Source: an uncultured Chlorobiaceae bacterium
GTDB lineage: Bacteria > Bacteroidota > Chlorobiia > Chlorobiales > Chlorobiaceae
Direction of reading: 5' to 3'
Length of the DNA stretch: 11,204 nt
Assembly (NCBI GenBank): GCA_903917955.1
Contig: CAIXCO010000089.1
Location: 1-11,204, forward strand
Below are positions 1 to 6,027 of this stretch, piece after piece. The position numbers and the translations under genes were made by a program. How positions within the stretch are numbered: the stretch's first letter is position 1; the number at the start of each line of letters is the position of its first letter. Under the pieces are notes generated by a model, which saw only the letters and a program-made list of their open reading frames with translations, did not search any database and had not been told where the DNA came from.

Positions 1-1344
1 CCAGTGACCCTCCGGAGTCATTTCAAACTCAAGATAGCCCCCTCCCGGAACTCCAGAAGCGATAAAGAGTTCAGAGATGCCGTAATTCCACAGCCCGTCA
101 AGAAAACTTCCTGCAGGAATGGTTAAGGGCGGCTTGACAGCAAAAAGGGCAGGATCACTGCTGCGGGTTGTCCAGCGAAGAAAGGGTGCCTGGGGATTGA
201 GGGCTGCATCCTCAAGCGAACGCAACTGCTCAACAGCAACAAACGCTCCGGCAGGAAACTCCCGGTCGAGAGCCGCATAGCCGAGCAGTGGCCCCTGCAT
301 AAGCATTCGAGGGAAGAGCAACTCCGGAGTTGACGCCGCGCCCTCCTCCTGCGGATTCCATAACAGACCGGCCCACTTTTTTGAAGGCTCCCGTTTGTCG
401 GCAACAGAAGGCACTCCGCATGATGCGAGCAGATCAGCATCAAACAACCCGATGCACTGCACCTCAAGATCGAGCTGAGCCCCCGCCTCTGCAAGCGCTG
501 CACGTTGCATACGAGCAGCAAGCGTGAGCACCTCCCGGGCCGTTGCCCCTCCGCTGTTGTAAATAAAGTTGGCATGATGGGGACTCACCATCGCACCACC
601 CTCCCTCATCCCTTTGAAACCGAGTTCCTCAAAGATGCTGCCACTCGAACGACCCACCGCATAGTTGTTCTTGAAGGTTGAGCCGCAACTCGGAAAATCG
701 AAATGGTGCTTTGCCTCGCGCTCTCCTTCATGGCCCTCCATCAATGCTCTTGTCTCCTCTTCCGAACGAGCATGGGAGAAACGCAAAAGAGCGGCAACCA
801 CAATCTCCGGACTCTCCATCAAGGCAGTGTGCTTGTAGCCGTAAAAGATCTCTTCCGGCAACCGCCAGCGCAGGCAACCCTCAACCGAGAGCGTCAGAAC
901 CGCCGCCGTAATGGCCGAAACCTCACCCCCGAAACAGCGGGCATTCATCCGCACGGTTGCGCCAATCTGTCCGGGAAGCCGGTAAAGCCACTCGCCCCCT
1001 CCCCTGCCAGCCCGCAACAGCTCTTCGGCAATGCGGCTGTTCTCCACCCCCGCCTCGCAAAAAAGCTCATCATCCGAGAGCCAGTGCATACGCTCCATCC
1101 GGCCAAGGGAGAGCACCACACCCGCAAAATCAGCGTCCGAAAAAAGGATATTGCTGCCCCTGCCCATGAGCGCAAGCGGGAGGCGTTGCCCGACACTCCA
1201 GAGCAGGATATCAGCAAGCTCCGCCAGAGAGCCCGGCTCGGCAAAATAGCGGGCGCTCCCCCCTATTCCGTAATAGCCTTTTTCGGCAAGAGAGAGATGT
1301 TCGGAAACAGCGGGCGGTATTGTAAAATCGTTAACAACGGTCAT
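1..1344 (-). CDS. murB: UDP-N-acetylenolpyruvoylglucosamine reductase (MurB) with C-terminal DOMON/CBM9-like domain, 3' end cut by window
   Basis: MurB is the cytoplasmic, FAD-dependent, NADPH-using enzyme that reduces UDP-GlcNAc-enolpyruvate to UDP-MurNAc in peptidoglycan precursor synthesis. The frame is open for 448 codons from ATG at 1344 to the window edge. Visible motifs are the FAD-site segments YYGIGGSARY (24-33) and MGRGSNILFSD (60-70), LPGQIGATVRMNARCFGGE (123-141), PSCGSTFKN (218-226) with the expected catalytic Ser222, and LDLEVQCIG (291-299) with the expected catalytic Glu294. The PSCGS motif and the missing insertion loop fit type II MurB. The usual YR pair of the GYR motif reads YK (170-171), perhaps a subfamily trait. 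MurB normally ends near residue 300, but here the frame continues. Residues about 350-448 look like a DOMON/CBM9-like beta-sandwich domain (FLRW, GSFLDGLWNYGISELFIA, YLEFEMTPEGHW). A purine-rich AGGAAC lies upstream of the ATG. MurB identity is secure; the second domain is a pattern-based call. Confidence 0.92.
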   Translation of the reverse strand, partial: MTVVNDFTIPPAVSEHLSLAEKGYYGIGGSARYFAEPGSLAELADILLWSVGQRLPLALMGRGSNILFSDADFAGVVLSLGRMERMHWLSDDELFCEAGVENSRIAEELLRAGRGGGEWLYRLPGQIGATVRMNARCFGGEVSAITAAVLTLSVEGCLRWRLPEEIFYGYKHTALMESPEIVVAALLRFSHARSEEETRALMEGHEGEREAKHHFDFPSCGSTFKNNYAVGRSSGSIFEELGFKGMREGGAMVSPHHANFIYNSGGATAREVLTLAARMQRAALAEAGAQLDLEVQCIGLFDADLLASCGVPSVADKREPSKKWAGLLWNPQEEGAASTPELLFPRMLMQGPLLGYAALDREFPAGAFVAVEQLRSLEDAALNPQAPFLRWTTRSSDPALFAVKPPLTIPAGSFLDGLWNYGISELFIASGVPGGGYLEFEMTPEGHW

Positions 1345-1391
1345 GCGAAGAGGTTCCTGTCACGGGTTAATAGCTGAACAAAAGAGCCTGG

Positions 1392-1420
1392 GCGGAGGCA
1401 ATATAAAAAAATATCTCCGC
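1392..1420. repeat. Hairpin in the divergent murB/ATPase gap
   Basis: GCGGAG (1392-1397) pairs with CTCCGC (1415-1420), and ATAT (1401-1404) pairs with ATAT (1411-1414) around an A6 loop, leaving a 3-nt bulge. It lies about 50 bases upstream of the murB start, so it would sit in a murB leader if transcription starts beyond it. No U-tract follows on the plus strand, so it is not a classical terminator there. The function is unknown. Confidence 0.4.
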
Positions 1421-1485
1421 AGAGACAGGCAGGCAGAATCTCTAATGAGTTCAATGCAAATTTACTTGCTTATTAATCTGATTTA

Positions 1486-1491
1486 TACAAT
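1486..1491 (+). promoter_or_regulatory. Possible -10 element upstream of the ATPase gene
   Basis: TACAAT within an AT-rich stretch (1461-1500) lies about 30 bases before the ATG at 1521 and differs from TATAAT at one base. No good -35 hexamer sits at standard spacing: TTGCTT at 1466-1471 is only 14 bases away. This is a weak call based on pattern alone. Confidence 0.25.
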
Positions 1492-1520
1492 ATTAAAGTT
1501 GAACTTTACTATTGCACACA

Positions 1521-2708
1521 ATGATAGCACGTCATCTCATGTCTACCCTGCAGGGTCGGGCTGCACAGTATCCGGTTGTAACGCTTACCGGTCCAAGGCA
1601 ATCAGGTAAAACCACTCTTTGCAGAACAGCTTTTCCGGAAAAACCTTACAGCAATCTGGAGCGACCTGATATCCGTCATTTTGCACAGCAGGATCCTGCA
1701 GGATTTTTGGCCCAGTTTCCAAAGGGCGCTGTGCTTGATGAAGTGCAGCGTGTACCTGAACTGCTTTCATGGATTCAGGTTCGCGTTGATGAACACAAAA
1801 CGGCTGGTGAATTTATTTTGACGGGAAGCCATCAATTTGAACTGAACCGTCATATCAGTCAGTCACTTGCCGGAAGAACCGCTCTACTGAAGCTGTTGCC
1901 CTTATCGGTTGCTGAACTGCGTGATGCAAGGCAACCCACCGGCGTTGATCGCCTCTTGCTATCGGGTGGTTATCCACGTATTCATGCAGATAACCTTGAT
2001 CCAGCGGTCATGCTCGGAGATTATTTTGCCACTTATGTTGAACGCGATTTGCGGGAGTTGCTGCAATTACGCCTTATGCGTCAGTTTGAAACCTTTGTCC
2101 GCCTGGCAGCAGGAAGAGTGGGACAACTGCTCAACCTGCACTCTCTTGCTGCTGATGCCGGGGTTTCGAGCGTGACCGCAAAAAGCTGGCTTACCCTGCT
2201 TGAGGCATCCTATGTTGTTTTTTTACTTCCACCCTGGTTTGCCAATATCGGAAAACGATTAACAAAGTCCCCAAAACTCTATTTTTACGATGTGGGTCTG
2301 GCCTCTTGGCTAATCGGAATAACGCAGGAGTCACATCTGCAAGCTCACCCTTTGCGAGGATCGCTGTTTGAAAATCTGGTGGTTCTTGAAATGCTCAAGG
2401 CACGCATCAATGCTGGCTTGCCAGCAAACCTTCACTTTTATCGCGACATCAGTGGACTGGAAGTTGATGTTCTGCTGGAGGCGGGCAACATCATAAGGCT
2501 CTTCGAAATCAAGTCATCGCAGACGATTAATCAGGAGTGTTTCATACAGCTCAATAAAGTTGCGGCTCTTTTTGGTGAACGTGTCGCAAAAAAAGTGGTG
2601 CTCTACGCTGGTCATGAACAACAAAAACGCAGCAATGCCGAGGTTGCAAGTTATCTGTATGCCGGTGAAGCTGCAACCAATGAAGGTATCATCGACAGTT
2701 TAGGCTAA
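1521..2708 (+). CDS. AAA-family ATPase with DUF4143 C-terminal domain
   Basis: This is a 395-residue protein of the AAA_14/DUF4143 ATPase family, common in bacteria and archaea and without a settled role. The N-terminal ATPase has Walker A GPRQSGKT (24-31), Walker B AVLDE (70-74) and a sensor-like ILTGSHQF (99-106). The SGGYPRI segment (148-154) and FYDVGLASWLIG (255-266) are typical of the family. The C-terminal DUF4143 part has a nuclease-fold-like pattern, GLEVDVLLE (312-320) followed by FEIKSS (328-333), which fits an E-D...E-x-K PD-(D/E)XK-like site; catalysis is unproven. ATG at 1521 was chosen because the family usually starts MI-R close to the Walker A. A TTG at 1512 would add three residues, and no strong ribosome-binding site decides between them. 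It stands alone, divergent from murB and next to a broken toxin gene, which suggests accessory gene content. Confidence 0.9.
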   Translation: MIARHLMSTLQGRAAQYPVVTLTGPRQSGKTTLCRTAFPEKPYSNLERPDIRHFAQQDPAGFLAQFPKGAVLDEVQRVPELLSWIQVRVDEHKTAGEFILTGSHQFELNRHISQSLAGRTALLKLLPLSVAELRDARQPTGVDRLLLSGGYPRIHADNLDPAVMLGDYFATYVERDLRELLQLRLMRQFETFVRLAAGRVGQLLNLHSLAADAGVSSVTAKSWLTLLEASYVVFLLPPWFANIGKRLTKSPKLYFYDVGLASWLIGITQESHLQAHPLRGSLFENLVVLEMLKARINAGLPANLHFYRDISGLEVDVLLEAGNIIRLFEIKSSQTINQECFIQLNKVAALFGERVAKKVVLYAGHEQQKRSNAEVASYLYAGEAATNEGIIDSLG

Positions 2709-2727
2709 AATTGGAGCGCATGCAAAA

Positions 2728-2745
2728 CCAGAGAGAAGACTCTGG
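2728..2745 (+). other. Hairpin 20 nt after the ATPase stop
   Basis: CCAGAG (2728-2733) and CTCTGG (2740-2745) form a perfect 6-bp stem with a 6-nt loop. It is placed where a terminator would be, but no run of T follows, so intrinsic termination is doubtful. Confidence 0.35.
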
Positions 2746-2762
2746 CGTGGACGCTGTTATAA

Positions 2763-2848
2763 GCTTGAAAAGAGAGCCAAAAGAGTACTCCTTGACGTAA
2801 AGGGTTCTTTGTCAATCTTCAAATTTGGCAAACGGTTCTCTTTTAAGC
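2763..2848. repeat. Nested imperfect inverted repeat, about 86 bp
   Basis: The outer arms GCTTGAAAAGAGAGCC (2763-2778) and GGTTCTCTTTTAAGC (2834-2848) are complementary except for one bulged G and one G-T wobble. Inside, TTGAC (2792-2796) pairs with GTCAA (2811-2815), and AAAG (2799-2802) pairs with CTTT (2807-2810) around a GGTT loop. The whole could fold as one long branched hairpin. It may be a small non-autonomous mobile element, a structured RNA or a remnant; the sequence alone does not decide. Confidence 0.45.
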
Positions 2849-3102
2849 AATAACGGTGGCCATTTTGCTCAATCTCCTGCTTCATTTTTTTGCTGCTTTT
2901 TACCACTTCATTTATTTTGTGCTTAAATCGTAAAAGATGCTGATTTTATGGTTTTTTTCATACACTTGTTTTTCATCACAGGGTTCCATTCGGACTTATT
3001 TAATGAATCAATATTACGCCTTCCCAACTCTTTCTTACTCTCTTCCCACTAAAATCCGCGAGCACATTGCGGGGATCAATGCCAAGCATCTTTTCCATTA
3101 TG
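2849..3102. other. AT-rich stretch without a recognisable gene
   Basis: About 250 bases follow the broken toxin gene on the minus strand, where an antitoxin partner would be expected. Short minus-strand reading frames exist here (for example ATG at 3095 giving about 32 residues). None shows a helix-turn-helix or any antitoxin family I recognise. The stretch is probably decayed sequence. Confidence 0.4.
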
Positions 3103-3325
3103 TCATAACCTTTTTACAAATTCTCGAAGAATCGCAGTCTCTTTTTCTGTAAGATTATCCTTTTTCGACTTGGGATACTACGAGATCTCCTCGCTCTGGA
3201 TATTCAACCAAATCACCTTGCATTTTTCTGTATTCATCATCTGATAACAACGGGGTAACCATGCGGGTAAAGGTTGGTGTCTCAATAAACTCTGTGACAA
3301 GTTTACGTTTTTGCCTATCGGTCAT
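3103..3325 (-). pseudogene. RelE/HigB-type toxin, internally deleted remnant
   Basis: ATG at 3325 opens a 56-codon frame ending at 3155. It contains FIETPTFTRMVTPLLSDDEY (13-32) and a following PERGDLV, the N-terminal pattern of RelE/HigB-like (phage Gp49-type) mRNA interferase toxins. Immediately after GDLVV, a different frame reads PKSKKDNLTEKETAILREF and ends at a stop at 3103-3105. This is the usual C-terminal pattern of the same family (DxLT-E-x-x-x-LR). The central core that normally lies between them, including the GGLRKxRW and RVIYY-like segments of roughly 45 residues, is absent. The simplest reading is an internal deletion that also shifted the frame, leaving an inactive gene. Family members usually have an HTH antitoxin next to them; none is recognisable here. 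Confidence 0.62.
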
Positions 3326-3416
3326 GAATGTGTTTCAAGTTATTTGTCAGAGGCAACCCTTCAAGCTGTTGACTGTGATATAGCTCTTTACACTCTTTTT
3401 TATGCAGGAGTACGTG

Positions 3417-3572
3417 ATGGGACTGTGCAATCGTTGTTTTTGGGGCCGAGCTGGAGCTCGGCGCTCCAAGGTGCTCTCAAGGTGGCTCCCGGGTGATTGC
3501 GCAAGGAAAATATGGCTGGTGTTGTCGTTTATCTTTTATTTTGAGGGGAGAACAATCATTTATTACAGATAG
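3417..3572 (+). CDS. Possible small protein (51 aa) just upstream of miaA
   Basis: ATG at 3417 is preceded by a clear AGGAG (3406-3410) at 6-nt spacing. The frame runs 51 codons and stops at 3572, five bases before the miaA ATG. The product would have a CxxC near its start (residues 4-7), an Arg-rich stretch (about 10-22) and a short hydrophobic segment IWLVLSFIFYF (35-45). I know no family for it. Close spacing would allow translational coupling to miaA, which lacks a good ribosome-binding site of its own. Against it, the frame runs through a palindromic repeat (3445-3462), so it may be chance. Confidence 0.3.
   Translation: MGLCNRCFWGRAGARRSKVLSRWLPGDCARKIWLVLSFIFYFEGRTIIYYR
3445..3462. 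repeat. GC-rich palindrome
   Basis: GCCGAGCT (3445-3452) and AGCTCGGC (3455-3462) form a perfect 8-bp inverted repeat around GG. An alternative stem, GGAGC/GCTCC (3453-3457 with 3462-3466), overlaps it. The GC content contrasts with the AT-rich surroundings. The pattern recalls dispersed intergenic palindromes in several phyla, but copy number cannot be seen from one window. Confidence 0.5.
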
Positions 3573-3577
3573 ACAGT

Positions 3578-4540
3578 ATGGACGTTACAAAAACGGGACA
3601 ACCGCCGGTTATGGTTATTCTTGGACCTACGGCTTCGGGTAAATCGGCACTTGCTCTTGCTGTGGCGAAAAGGATCAAGGGGGAGATCATTTCGGCTGAT
3701 TCGCGGCAGGTGTACCGGGAGCTTGATATTGGTGCGGCAAAGCCTTCAGAGGAGGTGCTTGAGGAGATGAAGCACCATTTTGTGAATGAAAAAAGTATCG
3801 GAGAGCCCTTTACGGCTGGCGACTTTGCCTCTGAGGCTGTTGAGAGGATTCTTGACATTCACCGGCGGGGAAAGCATGCTGTTGTTGCGGGTGGCTCGAC
3901 TCTCTACCTTGAGGGGCTGATTGAGGGATTTGCTGATCTGCCTCCGGCAAACCCTGTGATAAGGGGACGGCTGCTTGAGGAGCTTGAACGCGACGGAAAC
4001 GAGCAGCTCTATGCACGCCTTCTCGAAAGAGACCCGGCACAGGCGGCGACCCTCGACCCGACCAAAAGTCAGCGCCTTGTGCGGAGCCTTGAAATTATTG
4101 AGATTACCGGTCTGAGCGTTACAGAGTTGCAGGCAAGAGGCAAGCAGCGGCAGGGCGGGCTCAGCTTTGTCACTGTGGGGCTTGCGATGCCCCGCCTCCT
4201 CCTCTATAAGCGCATTAACCGGCGTACGGACGAGATGGTTGATGCGGGGCTCTGCGACGAAGCTGAACGGCTCTATCACAAGTATCAAGCACTTCTTGCT
4301 GGCGGAAAAGTCTCTGCGCTGCAATCGGTGGGATATCAGGAGCTTTTTCAATATTACGACGGAAAAATTACCTCTCATGAAGCCATTTCGATGATAAAGC
4401 AGCATACGCGCAACTACGCAAAACGGCAGGTCACTTTTTTCAACAACCGACTGAAAGTCAACTGGGTGGATGCCCCACTCGATAGAAGCGAGCTTGAGGT
4501 TCTTGCTGATCGGCTTGCGCACGAGTGGCCAGTAAAGTGA
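3578..4540 (+). CDS. miaA: tRNA dimethylallyltransferase
   Basis: MiaA transfers a dimethylallyl group to N6 of A37 in tRNAs that read codons starting with U, the first step towards ms2i6A. The 320-residue length is normal for the family. Motifs in order are: P-loop GPTASGKS (16-23); ISADSRQVYRELDIGAAKPS (38-57), with the DS-Q-Y-R substrate and catalytic region; VAGGSTLYLEGL (103-114); SQRLVRSLEI (164-173); VSALQSVGYQEL (245-256); and the C-terminal QHTRNYAKRQVTFF (275-288), matching the family's T-R-x-x-AKRQ-T-W/F signature. All key segments are present, so it should be active. ATG at 3578 gives the usual short N-terminus before the P-loop. The site upstream is weak (GGGGAG lies about 30 bases away), so a GTG/ATG further in, such as ATG 3611, cannot be fully excluded. 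The histidine kinase gene follows 22 bases downstream. Confidence 0.97.
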   Translation: MDVTKTGQPPVMVILGPTASGKSALALAVAKRIKGEIISADSRQVYRELDIGAAKPSEEVLEEMKHHFVNEKSIGEPFTAGDFASEAVERILDIHRRGKHAVVAGGSTLYLEGLIEGFADLPPANPVIRGRLLEELERDGNEQLYARLLERDPAQAATLDPTKSQRLVRSLEIIEITGLSVTELQARGKQRQGGLSFVTVGLAMPRLLLYKRINRRTDEMVDAGLCDEAERLYHKYQALLAGGKVSALQSVGYQELFQYYDGKITSHEAISMIKQHTRNYAKRQVTFFNNRLKVNWVDAPLDRSELEVLADRLAHEWPVK

Positions 4541-4551
4541 TCATGGCCACT
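4524..4551 (+). other. Hairpin spanning the miaA stop codon
   Basis: AGTGGCCA (4524-4531) and TGGCCACT (4544-4551) form a perfect 8-bp stem with a 12-nt loop that contains the miaA TGA. No T-run follows. It could attenuate or tune expression of the downstream kinase gene. Confidence 0.4.
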
Positions 4552-4562
4552 GCGGCTCCCGG

Positions 4563-5543
4563 ATGAAACCCTATATTTTGCAAAAAAAACATTATAATGG
4601 CAGTGATGAGCCCCGAGGAGCCTCTCATGAATTCTGCCAAAGTAAACTGATGCCCCCCATGCAACTCGATAAAATAAGTGAGCAGGAAAAAGCTCTCCTT
4701 TTGGCACAACTGCAACACACCTCAAGAATGGAGATGATTGGCCAGCTTGCCGCAGGCATCGCGCATGAAATCAACAACCCCCTCAATTTCATTACCCTCA
4801 ATGCAAAGACAATTCTTGAAGATTTTAACGATATTCGTAAACTTGTGGATCATCATCGCCGGATAATCAAAAAGGGAGAGCGAATTGCCGCTCTTGGCGA
4901 AATGGTAGCTCAACTCCGCGAAGAGGAGAGCGTGAATGATATTGACGACCTTCTCGATAGTATCCCTGAGTCGCTTGAAAAATTACAGAATGGGATCGAA
5001 CGCATATCGACCATTACCAACAGTATGAGGAGCTACTCCTTCAAGAACGATAGAGATCAGTTGAGCAAACTTGATCTCAACAAGGCAATCCATGAAGCCC
5101 TTGTCATTGCGAAACATGAATACAGCGAGATTGCCACGATTACGTTAAAGCTTGAAGAGATTCCACCGCTCGTTTGCAATCCGTCACAGATTAATCAGGT
5201 CATCCTCAACCTGATTATCAACTCAAGTCATGCCATCAAGTCACAAAAGCGGAAGAGTCTCGGCCAAATTGAAATTAAAACCTGGTCCAGCGGGGAGAGC
5301 ATCTCTTGCTCCATTACTGATGACGGCCCTGGAATCCCCGAAACGGTCATAAATCGGGTATTTGAACCCTTCTTTACAACCAAGGAACCAGGGAAAGGAA
5401 CCGGACTTGGTTTAAGTATCAGCTACGACATCATTGTCAATAAACATAAGGGAAGCCTCTCTGCTCTCTCTCTGGCGGAAGGTGGCACGGCGTTTACTTT
5501 CACTCTGCCAGTTCTCTTTAACAACCACCTGACGTCAAACTGA
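4563..5543 (+). CDS. Soluble sensor histidine kinase without a sensor domain
   Basis: This is a two-component histidine kinase of up to 326 residues. A short helical N-terminus leads into the H-box EMIGQLAAGIAHEINNPLNF (57-76), with phosphoacceptor His68. The ATP-binding HATPase_c domain shows the N-box QINQVILNLIINSSHAIK (209-226), G1 DDGPGIPE (253-260), F-box FEPFFTTK (267-274) and G2 GKGTGLGLSI (277-286). There is no membrane segment, PAS, GAF or HAMP domain. The signal must come from a partner or from the N-terminal helix. Between the H-box and the second DHp helix lies a charged helical insert (about 85-145). Start choice is uncertain: ATG at 4563 overlaps the stop of a tiny ORF, and ATG at 4650 (residue 30) forms a TGATG junction with another tiny ORF preceded by GAGGAG. 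No response regulator is nearby. Confidence 0.9.
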   Translation: MKPYILQKKHYNGSDEPRGASHEFCQSKLMPPMQLDKISEQEKALLLAQLQHTSRMEMIGQLAAGIAHEINNPLNFITLNAKTILEDFNDIRKLVDHHRRIIKKGERIAALGEMVAQLREEESVNDIDDLLDSIPESLEKLQNGIERISTITNSMRSYSFKNDRDQLSKLDLNKAIHEALVIAKHEYSEIATITLKLEEIPPLVCNPSQINQVILNLIINSSHAIKSQKRKSLGQIEIKTWSSGESISCSITDDGPGIPETVINRVFEPFFTTKEPGKGTGLGLSISYDIIVNKHKGSLSALSLAEGGTAFTFTLPVLFNNHLTSN

Positions 5544-5546
5544 GCA

Positions 5547-5568
5547 AATGCCCTTTTTCGGGAGCATT
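5547..5568. terminator. Weak hairpin between convergent genes
   Basis: AATGC (5547-5551) pairs with GCATT (5564-5568), and the inner CC/GG pair closes a T-rich loop with a small bulge. It lies between the kinase stop (5543) and the stop of the convergent gene (5601), where a terminator would be expected. The stem is short and neither side has a proper T-tract, so the call is tentative. Confidence 0.25.
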
Positions 5569-5600
5569 GAACCTGTGTATCCATGAGACGGCGTACCGCA

Positions 5601-6008
5601 TTACGCCTTGAGTTGATTGCGGAGAGTGGTGATTGAGGTCACAACAGCTCCTGGATTTTTAGCGATAATGGATGATGCAAGATGAACAAGGGCTGAAACA
5701 GAGTTGATGACACTGGAAATTTTTTGCAGGGTTTTGATCTTTTCATTGGCCTCTTCGATGACACCTCTCAGTTCATCGGCAGGGGCGGCCAGCGCCTCTA
5801 TGGAGAGGCCGACAGCGGCGGTAGTTGCATCGCTCGACAAACAGAGGAGTGTCTGGCAAAATTCGTAGAGAGAATCATACTCTGTACGGCTTATTTTTTG
5901 TTCTTCCTGATTATAATGGTCATCCATATAACGCTTTACGCTGTGCTCAACGGCACGAAATGCTTCCGCAATGCTGCGGGCTTCAACTGGAGTTAACGGT
6001 AACGCCAT
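5601..6008 (-). CDS. Small helical protein of unknown function, partner of the upstream lipoprotein
   Basis: This is a 135-residue protein that I do not recognise. ATG at 6008 was chosen because GGGGAGA (6021-6015) lies 6 bases upstream. ATG at 6014 (two residues longer) would sit on that site, and the frame stays open to 6068 inside the preceding gene. The predicted product is mostly helical: an acidic, charged N-terminal half (VEARSIAEAFRAVEHSVKRY), an amphipathic middle (ADELRGVIEEANEKIKTL, 77-94) and a hydrophobic, Ala/Ser/Val-rich C-terminal stretch (about 98-128) ending in basic residues. There is no signal peptide. The hydrophobic stretch could be a membrane-associating helix or a packing core. 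The gene starts 19 bases after the lipoprotein stop, so the two are very likely one operon. Confidence 0.72.
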   Translation of the reverse strand: MALPLTPVEARSIAEAFRAVEHSVKRYMDDHYNQEEQKISRTEYDSLYEFCQTLLCLSSDATTAAVGLSIEALAAPADELRGVIEEANEKIKTLQKISSVINSVSALVHLASSIIAKNPGAVVTSITTLRNQLKA

Positions 6009-6014
6009 CTTCAT

Positions 6015-6021
6015 TCTCCCC
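6015..6021 (-). promoter_or_regulatory. Ribosome-binding site deciding the start at 6008
   Basis: GGGGAGA on the minus strand sits 6 bases before ATG 6008, inside the 19-base gap after the lipoprotein stop. It supports independent translation of the second gene in the pair. Confidence 0.6.
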
Positions 6022-6027
6022 TTTTTT

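Noticed and set aside
703..1377. 224-codon plus-strand open frame opposite murB
   Set aside because: It is the antisense reading of well-conserved MurB sequence, has no recognisable domain and has a low-complexity composition. The same holds for the shorter frames within 123-1249.
2757..2885. 42-residue minus-strand ORF
   Set aside because: It overlaps the inverted repeat at 2763-2848, has no good ribosome-binding site and shows no recognisable motif. I considered an antitoxin, but found no support.
3311..3496. 61-codon plus-strand open frame
   Set aside because: It runs antisense to the toxin start, then across the palindrome. There is no ribosome-binding site at its start, and its product resembles nothing.
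3746..4522. 258-codon minus-strand open frame
   Set aside because: It lies entirely antisense to miaA, whose motifs are intact, and resembles no protein family.
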